From the NCBI GenBank assembly GCA_018223185.1, contig JAAEYW010000031.1, positions 1-50,605 of the forward strand: 50,605 nucleotides of DNA, given 5' to 3'. The notes below the pieces were generated by a model, which did no database searches, was not told the DNA's origin, and saw only the letters and a program-made list of their open reading frames with translations. This stretch comes from Oceanospirillales bacterium (GTDB lineage Bacteria; Pseudomonadota; Gammaproteobacteria; Pseudomonadales; Balneatricaceae). Both the position numbers and the translations under genes were made by a program. Positions 14,761 to 24,659 of the stretch are shown in pieces; position 1 is the first letter of the stretch, and each line of letters begins with the position of its first letter.

Positions 14761-15966
14761 TTATCCAAATATTTTTTCAGAAGAGCCCGCTCCAAAATAC
14801 TTTTCATACTCTTGAATCGCATAATTATCCATCATTCCAGAGATATAATCCGTTACTAACCTTTCCTTAGGCTCATTTATACTCCTTAGTTCAGGAGGCA
14901 ATAGCATATTTCCTTTATTAAATAAATCATCTAAGTAAACTTCAAATAAACCTTTGATAACCTTTTCGCCTTTTTTTTCATATAGCTGGACATCTTTTTT
15001 TCTTAGTATAGCTTTAAAAAGAAGCTTCTTTAGCCCTTCAGCTAATAGACCATGTTCTTTATACCCTAAAACACCATTAACTAAACCAATATCCCGACAT
15101 AAAGTGTTAACAATTATTGATGTAATTTCCTTTTTTATGATCATAGAATATTCTTCAGATGTACTTAGAATATGTGATTCCATTGCATCAGCTTGAACAG
15201 TTCTAACTATTTCTGAAAAAGAATCGAATGCAGCCGAGTATGTATCACTAATTTTAAATTCATATAAAATTTCACCAAGAGTAATCATCCCAAAGCTCAA
15301 AGCATCTTCTAAGTCATGTGCTGCGTATGCAATTTCATCAGCTAAGTCCATAATTTCAGCATCAATACTTTTAGTAACTGTAACTCCATTTTCAGTTAAC
15401 TGTTCCGATAAAAAATCATAATCATTGTCGTATAGAAACTTCTTAGAATTAGTGTCTTTTTTATAAAAGTACTTTGTTACACCCATCAGTGATCTTAAAG
15501 TAAGATTTAAACCAGAATATGAATGATGTTTCTTTTCTAAAGTACGTAAAATTCTAAATGCCTGAGCATTTCCTTCATAGCCGCCAGAGCTATCGCATAA
15601 TTGATTTAAAACAACTTCGCCAGAGTGCCCAAAAGGAGGATTGCCGATATCATGAGCGAGAGAAGCAGTTTCTGAAACGACTGCATGCTTTAATTCAAGA
15701 TCATAAGCAATTGATCTTGCAATTTGAGCAACTTCCAAGCTGTGCGTTAATCGATTACGATTAAATTTATTGGCATCTATGCCAAGTAGTTGCATTTTCC
15801 CTTGCAGTCGGCGAAAAGAAGATGAATATAGAACCCGAGCGTAGTCCCTCATGACATCATCACGACTTTCAGATCTATTGTCTTTAGGCTGGGTTATACG
15901 AAACTCAAGCTTAGATATTATCTCCTCTTGAGCTTGCGCATATTGTTTTGTTTCTAAATCGTACAT
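14761..15966 (-). CDS. dGTPase-like HD-domain triphosphohydrolase
   Basis: dGTPases convert dNTPs to deoxynucleoside plus triphosphate. The HD-domain metal ligands are all present: H75 in 'RLTHSLEV', H105-D106 in 'SLAHDIGNPPFGHSGE', and D210 in 'DLADEIAYAAHDLEDAL'. The family motif EGNAQAFR is at residues 131-138, and 'LYSSSFRRLQGKMQL' near residues 46-60 is also typical. Length of 401 aa is shorter than E. coli Dgt (about 505) and similar to dGTPase-like proteins linked to phage defence. ATG follows GGAT. The gene is clearly more AT-rich than its neighbours and sits in a hairpin-bordered island with a partner gene 30 bases downstream. Defence by dNTP depletion is inference. Confidence 0.85.
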   Translation of the reverse strand: MYDLETKQYAQAQEEIISKLEFRITQPKDNRSESRDDVMRDYARVLYSSSFRRLQGKMQLLGIDANKFNRNRLTHSLEVAQIARSIAYDLELKHAVVSETASLAHDIGNPPFGHSGEVVLNQLCDSSGGYEGNAQAFRILRTLEKKHHSYSGLNLTLRSLMGVTKYFYKKDTNSKKFLYDNDYDFLSEQLTENGVTVTKSIDAEIMDLADEIAYAAHDLEDALSFGMITLGEILYEFKISDTYSAAFDSFSEIVRTVQADAMESHILSTSEEYSMIIKKEITSIIVNTLCRDIGLVNGVLGYKEHGLLAEGLKKLLFKAILRKKDVQLYEKKGEKVIKGLFEVYLDDLFNKGNMLLPPELRSINEPKERLVTDYISGMMDNYAIQEYEKYFGAGSSEKIFG

Positions 15967-16249
15967 GAATCATCCTTAATTAATTGTGGGGCATCCACTA
16001 TTGAGGCTTATAACAGCTGGTTATAGTGCCCTTTGGCACTATTGTTCTGGTAATTCGATAGACCAACCGCCATTTTTATTCTATATATCAGCAGGATAGC
16101 GAGAACTAAGAGAGGCTACTTACAGAATGATCGTGCCTGTAGAGGCTGCATCCCTGCTAACAACATGTCTGAATCTAATATCCACTTTTACTTAAATCAA
16201 AGTGTTATATCAACGCTTACACTCTGTTTTTTCTTTGCTTTTCCTAGCC
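15967..16249. other. upstream region of the island operon
   Basis: This AT-rich non-coding stretch lies upstream of the dGTPase-like gene. It contains a perfect 8-bp hairpin (ATAGTGCC-CTTT-GGCACTAT, 16023-16042) that would be in the 5' leader of the minus-strand transcript. I see no gene in it. Candidate promoter hexamers (TTGATA or TTGATT on the minus strand near 16211-16190) are not distinctive enough to call. Confidence 0.5.
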
Positions 16250-16297
16250 ACTAGCAAGTCACGAAGTGACGTCTAGCTAGCCGCGAAGCGGCGGTCT
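16250..16297. repeat. right cluster of hairpins, inverted relative to the left
   Basis: Read on the plus strand the hairpins are GTCAC-GAA-GTGAC and GCCGC-GAA-GCGGC, with CTAG-containing borders. On the minus strand they read GCCGCTTCGCGGCTAGCTAG followed by ACGTCAC-TTC-GTGAC-TTGCTAG. That is the same order and borders as the left cluster at 13754-13814, so the island is bracketed by inverted copies. Confidence 0.8.
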
Positions 16298-16299
16298 GG

Positions 16300-16326
16300 C
16301 CTGAAATCTGTTTCACAGATTTCAGG
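16300..16326. terminator. 12-bp hairpin over the stop codon of the Lon-type gene
   Basis: CCTGAAATCTGT and its exact complement flank a TTC loop. The minus-strand stop codon of the Lon-like protease (16324-16322) lies inside the stem. It belongs to the same TTC-loop hairpin style as its neighbours but has a longer stem. There is no T run, so it may be an RNA-stabilising 3' end or a weak terminator. Confidence 0.5.
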
Positions 16327-18697
16327 CTTTCGCCTTAGCGATTTCGCGCAGCCGCTTCACCACCAGCGCGTTCAGTGAACGCTGAGTAAACGTTCCATCC
16401 TCTTTCAGCTGGCCCGCTTTACGGCCCATCAGCAGTTCCAGGCACTGGTCTACCGTGGCTACCGCATGGATACTGAACTGCCCCTCGGCTACCGCGTCGA
16501 CCACTTCGCGTTTAAGCATCAGATTGCGGATATTTGCTTTCGGAATAATGACCCCCTGAGAGCCGGTCAGCCCCCGGGTTTTACACAGTTTAAAGAAGCC
16601 TTCTATCTTTTCGTTTACCCCGCCGATGGCCTGTACTTCGCCATACTGGTTGATAGACCCGGTGATGGCAAACTGCTGTTTAATCGGGATATCGGTCAGG
16701 GCCGAAATCAGGGTGCATATCTCGGCCATGGAGGCACTGTCGCCGTCAACATAACCATAGGATTGCTCCAGCGCGATGCTGGCGGACAGGGTGAGGGGGA
16801 AATCCTTGGCATATTTATGGCCCAGATAGCCCGACAGGATCAGCACCCCTTTAGAGTGAATAGGCTGACCTAAGGTGACCTCCCGCTCAATATCGACAAT
16901 TCCCCGTGTGCCCGGATTTACAGTCACCGTAATGCGCGCAGGAAAACCGAAGGAGACATCTCCAACCCCCAGCACTGTCAGTCCGTTAGTGCGGCCTGAG
17001 GCTTCCCCGTCAGTATCGATCAGCACCGTTTCATTGAGAATACTGTCGAGTATCTTCGATGAGATACGGCTGGTGCGGCGCTCTTTCGCCTGCAGCGCCA
17101 TCTCGACATGCTGATCATTGATAATCTCGTCGCGGTTGTGAATCCGCTTATAGTCGGCTTCACATAACAGATCCACCAGCTCGCCAACGTGCGCAGACAG
17201 TAGTTCCTGATCTTCAGTAAGCCGGGAGCTGTGCTCCACCAGCCGGGCAACTGCCTGACGGTTCAGAGGCGCCAGCCCCTCCTCATCGGCAAGGGTTTTC
17301 ATCAGCCGGGCATAACTACGGATGCTGGACGGCTCACGTTTTACATCCTCATCAAAGTCCACCACCACCCGGAACATCTTCTCAAAGTCATGATCCAGTT
17401 CCTGGAGCAGATAGTAAGTTTCCCGGGTACCGATCAGTACCACTTTGACATTCAGCGGGATGGATTGTGGTGCCAGGGTGATGGTGCCCGTGCCGGTCAT
17501 CTCCGACATCGGATTCTCAATACGGATCTCATGGGATTTCAGGGCACGTTTCAGGGCACCATATACAAACGGCTGCTCCAGCAGTTTCTCTGACTCCAGA
17601 ACCAGATAACCACCATTGGCACGATGCAGGGCACCCGAGCGGATCAGCTGGAAGTTGGTACTAAGAGCGCCCATCTCTGAATTATATTCAATGCGGCCAA
17701 ACAGGTTGTCATAGGTTGGATGGGTCTCGAACACCACCGGGGCACCCTTGGTTTTCTGATTGTCCACCAGCATGTTGACGCCAAAAGTATTCTCCATATA
17801 CTGCCGCCGGGCCAGATCGGTACGCGCTTCACTGGGCTTCTCCTCTTCAATGATATCCAGCGCATTTTTAACCAGATTGGACTCCAACTGGCTGAGATAA
17901 TCAGAGACACCAGAGAAATTATGATATTTTTCACGCAGGGGCTGAATCAGGGGAGAGACCGCATTACGGGAGGTTTCCCGGTCCAGCACTTTCATCTTAT
18001 CGCCCGCTTCCCTGCGCCACTTAGGCATACTGGCAAGCTCTTCATTGAGATACTCTTCAAGCTTGGCAATATTACGGGTGAACTCGTCGCGGATATCTTC
18101 CGGCAACTGGGAAAAAGCTGCTTCATCCATGCCCTGACCTTCAGCGACCGGCGTAAAACCGATACTCCCCGCATCACGGTATACTGCGATGCTGTGCTCG
18201 CGGGCCAGACTATCAACTTTTTCAATTGCCTGATCATAGAGACGGTTAAAGTCACGCTCTACTTTACTTTTTTTGCGCTGATAGGCGGGGCTTTCAAAAG
18301 CCGCCGGCAGTTCAGTGAGAATTCCCTCTATCAGATGTTTGATATCCCGTTTAAACACCCAGCCTTTACCCGCTGGCAGCTGAATCACAATAGGATTGCG
18401 AGTCTCTTCCAGGTTGTTCAGGTAACACCAGTCGTGGGTTTTTTTCAGTTCTTTTTTGGCTTTAGAACGGATGCTTTCGATAGCGAACGAGAACCGTCCG
18501 GTATGCGGGTTGCCCATAACGAACATGTTATAGCCGGGGCGTTTCATACCAATACCGAACTCCATTGCCTCGACAGCACGTTCCTGGCCAAAAAAGCCGG
18601 TATAGGGCTCAAGCGTTTCGGTAGTTTTGAAAGGCAGCAACTCAGTGTTGCAGTGGCGGTAGAGCTGATCGGGGGAGAGGCGGGTCTCTTTTTCCAT
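16322..18697 (-). CDS. LonB-type ATP-dependent protease family protein
   Basis: This 791-aa protein has the two-part layout of the COG1067/YcbZ family: an N-terminal AAA-like region and a C-terminal Lon protease domain. The proteolytic dyad is S654 in 'VDGDSASMAEI' and K697 in 'GGVNEKIEGFF', 43 residues apart as in Lon. The P-loop region 'VMGNPHTGRFSFA' lacks the usual GK(T/S), which is characteristic of this family and makes ATP use uncertain. It lacks the N-terminal substrate domain of classical Lon. It is longer than E. coli YcbZ (586 aa), as in many gammaproteobacteria. The gene is the last of a minus-strand series downstream of aroE, with an 83-base gap. Its substrates are unknown. Confidence 0.9.
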   Translation of the reverse strand: MEKETRLSPDQLYRHCNTELLPFKTTETLEPYTGFFGQERAVEAMEFGIGMKRPGYNMFVMGNPHTGRFSFAIESIRSKAKKELKKTHDWCYLNNLEETRNPIVIQLPAGKGWVFKRDIKHLIEGILTELPAAFESPAYQRKKSKVERDFNRLYDQAIEKVDSLAREHSIAVYRDAGSIGFTPVAEGQGMDEAAFSQLPEDIRDEFTRNIAKLEEYLNEELASMPKWRREAGDKMKVLDRETSRNAVSPLIQPLREKYHNFSGVSDYLSQLESNLVKNALDIIEEEKPSEARTDLARRQYMENTFGVNMLVDNQKTKGAPVVFETHPTYDNLFGRIEYNSEMGALSTNFQLIRSGALHRANGGYLVLESEKLLEQPFVYGALKRALKSHEIRIENPMSEMTGTGTITLAPQSIPLNVKVVLIGTRETYYLLQELDHDFEKMFRVVVDFDEDVKREPSSIRSYARLMKTLADEEGLAPLNRQAVARLVEHSSRLTEDQELLSAHVGELVDLLCEADYKRIHNRDEIINDQHVEMALQAKERRTSRISSKILDSILNETVLIDTDGEASGRTNGLTVLGVGDVSFGFPARITVTVNPGTRGIVDIEREVTLGQPIHSKGVLILSGYLGHKYAKDFPLTLSASIALEQSYGYVDGDSASMAEICTLISALTDIPIKQQFAITGSINQYGEVQAIGGVNEKIEGFFKLCKTRGLTGSQGVIIPKANIRNLMLKREVVDAVAEGQFSIHAVATVDQCLELLMGRKAGQLKEDGTFTQRSLNALVVKRLREIAKAKA

Positions 18698-18780
18698 AAC
18701 GGATCATTCCTGCGACGGGAGTTGACCCTCCTTTTATAACCCGAGTAGAAACTCCACGCAAGGAACGATTTTAGTGGTCA

Positions 18781-19617
18781 CTACTTAGTCAGCAGTTGAT
18801 GCCTAAGCTCTTGAATTAGTTCGGAAGTATCGGGACGAACTCCGCGCCAGATTGTAAATGACTCGGCAGCCTGTTCTACCAGCATCCCGAGACCATCAAG
18901 GGTTTTTTCTGCTCCATGCGCTTGTGCCCAGCGGTTGAACGCAGTCACATCCGCACCGTACATCATGTCATAGCACCAGGCGCCCTGACGCAGCAGATTA
19001 TCCGGAAGGGGAGGCACTTCACCCTGCAGACTTGCAGCGGTGCCGTTGATTACCAGATCGAATTGCTGGCCTTTCAACTGATCAAAACTACAGGCTTCGA
19101 TAGTCCCGAGATCACCAAACACCTCGGCCAGCTCCTCAGCCCGGGCTACCGTCCGGTTAGCAATCACCAGCCGGGCAGGCTTCAGAGCCAGAATCGGCTC
19201 AAGGACGCCACGTACGGCGCCACCAGCACCAAGAATCAGGAGGTCCTTACCGTGAATTTCACCACCGTTATTACGGGTTATGTCAGCCACCAGCCCAAGA
19301 CCATCGGTATTATCGCCGCATAGCTGACCCGCTGCATTGCGATAAAGGGTGTTAACAGCACCTGCCAGTTTAGCCCGGTCGGAGTGACACTCAGCTTTCT
19401 GCCAGGCCTCAACCTTAAACGGAACAGTGATGTTCAGGCCTTTACCGTCACCCTCAGGAGAAAGAAAGTTATCCACAGCCTGACTGAAGCCATCTTCCGG
19501 CACTAATACTGAACGGTACTCAAGATCCTGCTGAGTCTGTCTGGCAAAAGCGGTATGGATCAGGGGGGACTTCGAGTGCTTAATCGGGTTGCCGAATACC
19601 GCATAACGATCTGTCAT
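18781..19617 (-). CDS. aroE: shikimate 5-dehydrogenase
   Basis: AroE reduces 3-dehydroshikimate to shikimate with NADPH in aromatic amino-acid biosynthesis. The N-terminal 'YAVFGNPIKHSKSPLIH' holds the shikimate-binding Ser residues. 'LNITVPFKVEAW' contains the catalytic Lys, and 'LILGAGGAVRGVLEPIL' is the NADP-binding loop. 'NRTVARAEELA' supports NADP preference. Length of 278 aa is normal. It starts one base after the hemF stop, so it is co-transcribed and probably translationally coupled. The hemF-aroE pairing is the same as in Pseudomonas. Confidence 0.96.
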   Translation of the reverse strand: MTDRYAVFGNPIKHSKSPLIHTAFARQTQQDLEYRSVLVPEDGFSQAVDNFLSPEGDGKGLNITVPFKVEAWQKAECHSDRAKLAGAVNTLYRNAAGQLCGDNTDGLGLVADITRNNGGEIHGKDLLILGAGGAVRGVLEPILALKPARLVIANRTVARAEELAEVFGDLGTIEACSFDQLKGQQFDLVINGTAASLQGEVPPLPDNLLRQGAWCYDMMYGADVTAFNRWAQAHGAEKTLDGLGMLVEQAAESFTIWRGVRPDTSELIQELRHQLLTK

Positions 19618-19618
19618 C

Positions 19619-20560
<942 letters not shown>

Positions 20561-20594
20561 TTAGTCATTACCAACCGCTGTCATATTTAGATAT

Positions 20595-21152
20595 TCAGCT
20601 TCGTACCGGCTTATCACTGTCCAGTCGAAAAATTTTCGTTGGCCGACTCAAAGAGCCCAGCTCACCGGGAACAATCATCTCCACTTTATCTCTGAAGTGA
20701 ATGTTCACTTTCAATTTATCCCTTGCTGCTTCTTTGTTTGAATAATTCGCTGAGGTCGACACAATCATTGACCCAAACGCATCACAAAGATTTTTTACCT
20801 GATAGTGGTCACTCACTCTCACAGCAACGGAATCATGATCGCCCTTAATCCAGTAGGGTATAAGATTGTCAGGATCAGGTAAAATCCAGGTGACCGGACC
20901 GGGCCAGGAAGCGACTACGCGCGCGCGGTCTTCTGCCGCAAGATTGTCCAGCAATGGTTGTATCTGTTGTATCGATGAAGCCACCAGTATCAGCCCTTTA
21001 TGGACCGGGCGACGCTTGATAGCAAGCAGGCGATACACCGCTGTTTCATTAAAAGGGTCACAGCCGAGCCCCCAAACCGCTTCGGTAGGATAGGCGATAA
21101 CACCTCCCTGGTGCATCGCCCTGGCTGCCTGACGAATATGCCACCAGCCCAT
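20595..21152 (-). CDS. tsaC: threonylcarbamoyl-AMP synthase (YrdC/Sua5 family)
   Basis: TsaC makes threonylcarbamoyl-AMP from Thr, bicarbonate and ATP, the first step of the t6A37 modification of ANN-decoding tRNAs. The YrdC fold is shown by 'GGVIAYPTEAVWGLGCDP', 'LAIKRRPVHKGLILVA', 'AVRVSDH' and 'MIVSTSANYSNKEAA'. Length of 185 aa matches the short TsaC type rather than long Sua5. The start is five bases after the purE stop, suggesting co-transcription. Confidence 0.94.
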   Translation of the reverse strand: MGWWHIRQAARAMHQGGVIAYPTEAVWGLGCDPFNETAVYRLLAIKRRPVHKGLILVASSIQQIQPLLDNLAAEDRARVVASWPGPVTWILPDPDNLIPYWIKGDHDSVAVRVSDHYQVKNLCDAFGSMIVSTSANYSNKEAARDKLKVNIHFRDKVEMIVPGELGSLSRPTKIFRLDSDKPVRS

Positions 21153-21157
21153 AGCGA

Positions 21158-21670
21158 TCAGATTTCGCCGTTCGCCAGTTTTTCCTGCAAAGCCTGATCT
21201 TTGGCAACAACAGCATCGGTATTTGCCTGACGCTCTGCCTTGATCCGTTCAGCCAGTTCGGCATCCTGCACAGCAACGATCTGGCATGCCAGATATGCAG
21301 CATTTTTAGCACCCGCTTTGCCGATTGCAACAGTCGCCACCGGAATACCACCAGGCATCTGTACAGTGGAAAGCAGGGCATCCAGTCCATCCAGAGAAGA
21401 CTCGATTGGCACACCAATCACAGGCTTAGTGGTGTTAGCAGCAACGGCGCCCGCCAGGTGAGCAGCCATACCCGCAGCACAGATGAATGCAACAGCACCA
21501 CGCTGATCAGCATCTTTAACATACTCGTGTGTCTGTACAGGTGTACGGTGCGCTGAGCTCACTTTCATCTCAAACGGAACCTCGAGAGAACGCAGAACGT
21601 CAACAGCAGCCTTCATGGTCGGCAGGTCAGAGTCGGAACCCATCAGAATAGCAACAAATGGTTTAGTCAT
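21158..21670 (-). CDS. purE: 5-(carboxyamino)imidazole ribonucleotide mutase
   Basis: PurE rearranges N5-CAIR to CAIR in purine synthesis. The N terminus '[17 protein letters not shown]' and '[15 protein letters not shown]' are the substrate-binding signatures of class I PurE. I chose the ATG at 21670, giving 170 aa, because GAAGGA lies just before it; an upstream in-frame TTG overlaps that ribosome site. The C-terminal tail is longer and more polar than in E. coli PurE. purK is not adjacent; tsaC follows instead. Confidence 0.95.
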   Translation of the reverse strand: MTKPFVAILMGSDSDLPTMKAAVDVLRSLEVPFEMKVSSAHRTPVQTHEYVKDADQRGAVAFICAAGMAAHLAGAVAANTTKPVIGVPIESSLDGLDALLSTVQMPGGIPVATVAIGKAGAKNAAYLACQIVAVQDAELAERIKAERQANTDAVVAKDQALQEKLANGEI

Positions 21671-21732
21671 GATTTCCTTCAAAAGTCGTGAAGTTATTCG
21701 GGAAAACGTGGCAAATTACTCTAAAACTGTAC

Positions 21733-21780
21733 AACATTCAACCACGTAAAAAAGCAGGTTTTTCTACGTTATTGAATGTT
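21733..21780. repeat. long imperfect palindrome between dprA and purE
   Basis: AACATTCAA (21733-21741) is complementary to TTGAATGTT (21772-21780). Nested inside are ACGT/ACGT and A-run/T-run arms around GCAGG. The element fills much of the 128-base dprA-purE spacer. It could be a dprA terminator or part of the purE control region. It does not match the E. coli PurR operator. Confidence 0.5.
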
Positions 21781-21798
21781 AAACAGATCAGTCAGTAT

Positions 21799-22926
21799 TC
21801 AGATTAGTCGCTGATACCCATCCGGGGTATTTGCGATATAACCTGACAGTTCCATCGCGACCAGTTGCGGCAACAAGGCCGGGGCATCCAGCCCAGTTAT
21901 TCCGATCAGTTGCTCAAGCGTCACCAACTGATAACTGATCTGATCCAGCAGGACCGCCTCAGCATCCGTCAGCTTTATAGAGTCTGTAGCTTCCCGTTTT
22001 TCATCATAACAATAACTACCCAGTAAGCTGGCCAGCGGGTCAATAATCTGCGCACTGGTTTCAATCAGAGTCGCGCCCTCACGAATCAGATCATGACAGC
22101 CATGACTTTGCGGATTATTCAGCGCTCCGGGAAGTGCGAACACTTCGCGCCCCTGCTCAAGTGCCAGTCGTGCCGTAATTAATGACCCACTCCGGCGGGC
22201 CGCTTCAACGACCAGCACACCGGCACTCAGCCCGCTGATAATGCGATTACGCCGCGGAAAATTATGTGGCAACGGCGCCATCCTTAACGGATATTCCGAC
22301 ACCAGAGCACCGCCCAGACTGATAATGTCATCAGCAAGACTCTGATGCTGTCGTGGGTAAACATTCATCAGACCCGAGCCCAGCACAGCGACGGTAGGCT
22401 TCGAGAGCTCCACAGCAGCCATGTGAGCTGCGCCATCAACACCCCTGGCGAGTCCGCTGGTAATGGTGATTCCAGACGCGGTGAGATCACTCGCAAAGGA
22501 CCTGCTCAGCGCTATCCCATTGCGGCTGGCAGAACGACTGCCCACAATTGCCAACTGAGGCAGATGCAACAGATCCGGATCCCCGCTTATGTATAACAGG
22601 AGGGGAGGGTCTGAGATCTGTTTTAATAAAGGCGGGTATCTGTCACAGTTAAAAGTGACCAGATGGTTATAGGGCTGCTGCAGCCAGCGATCAATCTCCT
22701 GGAGATATGCGCTATCCGGCCACTCGCCCCTCTGGTATGCCCCGATATGATGGATAGTCTGGACCGGCAAATTAAGCGACCGCAGCTGATGATGACTCAG
22801 CTGCAGCAGAGACGTTTGATCAGCCAGATCCCCTGACGCGTCCGGCTGCATAAGCCGGAGCAGTCCCCCCGGACCAATCCCGGGCAACTCTGACAGGGCG
22901 ATCCACTCTCTGAGATGTTCGTGCAT
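21799..22926 (-). CDS. dprA: DNA-processing protein DprA
   Basis: DprA loads RecA on incoming single-stranded DNA during natural transformation. The Rossmann-like DNA-binding core is visible as 'LAIVGSRSASRNGIALSRSF', 'ITITSGLARGVDGAAHMAA', 'TVAVLGSGLMNVYPRQHQSL' and 'FPRRNRIISGLSAGVLVVEAA'. An N-terminal helical segment precedes it and a winged-helix-like C terminus follows. The ATG at 22926 is preferred over a GTG two codons earlier, because that GTG is part of the AAGGAG ribosome site. Length is 375 aa. The gene follows the LysM protein gene on the same strand, an arrangement shared with Pseudomonas. Confidence 0.95.
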   Translation of the reverse strand: MHEHLREWIALSELPGIGPGGLLRLMQPDASGDLADQTSLLQLSHHQLRSLNLPVQTIHHIGAYQRGEWPDSAYLQEIDRWLQQPYNHLVTFNCDRYPPLLKQISDPPLLLYISGDPDLLHLPQLAIVGSRSASRNGIALSRSFASDLTASGITITSGLARGVDGAAHMAAVELSKPTVAVLGSGLMNVYPRQHQSLADDIISLGGALVSEYPLRMAPLPHNFPRRNRIISGLSAGVLVVEAARRSGSLITARLALEQGREVFALPGALNNPQSHGCHDLIREGATLIETSAQIIDPLASLLGSYCYDEKREATDSIKLTDAEAVLLDQISYQLVTLEQLIGITGLDAPALLPQLVAMELSGYIANTPDGYQRLI

Positions 22927-22964
22927 GGACACTCCTTGTCCATCAGTATGAAAGTTAAAACTGG

Positions 22965-24011
22965 TTATTCAGGGGTGTGTACTTCATCCCCGATAGCGAT
23001 AACATCAGTCGCCTTAAGAATCAGGGCATAACTGAGCTTTTCATACGCCTTGAAGATCATCATCAGGCCCGATTTTTCAGCCGGCAGCGTGATCAGTTCA
23101 TTAGTCACCGGATCTTTTAACACTTCACCTGCCCGGAAAATTGTCAGCACATCGCCAGGTTTTAAACCTTCACGCATCCCCTGGTTGATAGCTACCACGT
23201 CATACTGCCCGGCCTGACGAACGCCACGTAAAACAGAGAGGATACGGCCATCGATCTCACTTTCAGGGGCCCGTGGGTAGAACACAGACTGTATAGCCTC
23301 TTTCGGGCTGGGGTATACCCTATCCAGTGCAGAAACCTCTTCCCGGGTTTTGCGCAGATCCAGAGTGATAATGTCGTCCTTCTTGCTATCTACGACCGCA
23401 TCACCAATTTTGAACAGTTCATAACCCAGATGCTCCCGAGTTACCGGATCGATATACTCTTTAGCCGGACGGTAGACATTCTGCCGGGCGTAATCACCCA
23501 CCAGAGTTCCCCGGGCGTACACCCGGTCACCCGCACCGGCGACGATACGGTTTGTTGTGCCACCCACAATATAGGGAGCAGCTGTCAGCTGATCACTATC
23601 CATAATAATGTTGTCAGACAGGAAGCTGATGATATCTTTCAGCGGAATAGCCGGAATCGCTTCTTTCAGCGGCGTCACTTTAGCCTTGGGGCTCAGACGC
23701 AGGATACCGTCGTTCAGCACCAGGCGCGGCTGCCCATTAATCCACTTCAGTGTTAACACATCGCCCGGATAGATAAGATGCGGGTTATCAATTTGCGGGT
23801 TATTACCCCACAGCTGGGGCCACTTCCATGGCGATTGCAGGAACATACCGGAGATATCCCACAGCGTGTCACCTTTAACCACTACATATGTTTTCGGATG
23901 GTTTTCTTTTAACGCCAGGGTATCTTTGCGAACATCGGCCTGCGCCGGCATTACTAATGCAATACAGACCGCGAGAGCGCCCAGAAAGCCTGTTACCAGT
24001 TGTTTCATCAT
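22965..24011 (-). CDS. exported LysM-domain protein
   Basis: A signal peptide covers residues 1-25 (ending 'PAQA'). A LysM peptidoglycan-binding domain follows at about residues 40-90 ('TYVVVKGDTLWDISGMFLQSPWKWPQLWGNNPQIDNPHLIYPG' region). The remaining 250 residues are the conserved long C-terminal part seen in homologues next to dprA, with no recognised catalytic motif. The protein should act in the periplasm on or near the cell wall. Two adjacent ATG codons make the exact start uncertain by one residue. It diverges from def. Confidence 0.9.
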   Translation of the reverse strand: MMKQLVTGFLGALAVCIALVMPAQADVRKDTLALKENHPKTYVVVKGDTLWDISGMFLQSPWKWPQLWGNNPQIDNPHLIYPGDVLTLKWINGQPRLVLNDGILRLSPKAKVTPLKEAIPAIPLKDIISFLSDNIIMDSDQLTAAPYIVGGTTNRIVAGAGDRVYARGTLVGDYARQNVYRPAKEYIDPVTREHLGYELFKIGDAVVDSKKDDIITLDLRKTREEVSALDRVYPSPKEAIQSVFYPRAPESEIDGRILSVLRGVRQAGQYDVVAINQGMREGLKPGDVLTIFRAGEVLKDPVTNELITLPAEKSGLMMIFKAYEKLSYALILKATDVIAIGDEVHTPE

Positions 24012-24149
24012 CTAATCCTTGTCTCAGACCGCCATGTTTTTGAGAGTCTATAACAGTATCGGCAATACATTGTGTATCTATATCAGTATAATGGGAAGAT
24101 TATTGATTCTAGCGCCCATTTATTTCAACCTTTTCTTTCTCAAGCAGCC

Positions 24150-24656
24150 ATGCCATTACTTCCAATACTCGAATTTCCAGATCCACGCCTGCGCACAATT
24201 GCTGAGCCGGTTACCGAATTTAACGATGAACTGCGACAGCTGGTCAAAGACATGTTTGAAACCATGTATGACGCTCCCGGCATCGGCCTGGCAGCAACGC
24301 AGATCAATGTGCACCAGCGTATCATCACTATCGACACCTCTGAAGAGAAAAATAGCCCTCTTGTGGTTATTAATCCCCAGATTGAGGTTCTAGCTGATGA
24401 AACTGAGCGAATGCAGGAGGGCTGCCTCTCTGTTCCCGGATTCTATGAAGATGTTGAGCGGCCCAACAAAATCCGCCTGACAGCCCTGAATGAATTCGGA
24501 GAGGAATACACTCTGGAGGCCGATGACCTGCTGGCAGTCTGTATTCAGCATGAGATCGACCACCTTGAAGGCAAGCTGTTCGTTGATTACCTCTCGCCTC
24601 TGAAGCGTAATCGCATCCGCAGCAAACTGGACAAACTGCACCGACAGAAGGCCTGA
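24150..24656 (+). CDS. def: peptide deformylase
   Basis: Def removes the N-formyl group from nascent proteins and uses a metal ion. The three conserved motifs are present: 'GIGLAATQI', 'EGCLSVPG' with the Cys ligand, and '[12 protein letters not shown]' with both His ligands and the catalytic Glu. I chose the ATG at 24150 (168 aa), which starts '[16 protein letters not shown]' as in other deformylases. A longer frame from 24072 would add 26 unrelated residues. It is followed by fmt after three bases. Confidence 0.96.
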   Translation: MPLLPILEFPDPRLRTIAEPVTEFNDELRQLVKDMFETMYDAPGIGLAATQINVHQRIITIDTSEEKNSPLVVINPQIEVLADETERMQEGCLSVPGFYEDVERPNKIRLTALNEFGEEYTLEADDLLAVCIQHEIDHLEGKLFVDYLSPLKRNRIRSKLDKLHRQKA

Positions 24657-24659
24657 AGC

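Noticed and set aside
13754-16326. Integron gene cassettes with attC sites
   Set aside because: There is no integrase, no RYYYAAC/GTTRRRY core pair at the gene boundaries, and the hairpins are too short and repeated for attC. Two genes share one operon instead of single-gene cassettes.
17720-18739. 339-codon plus-strand frame
   Set aside because: It lies opposite the Lon-type protease gene, which is clearly real. The frame is open because of codon bias on the true strand.
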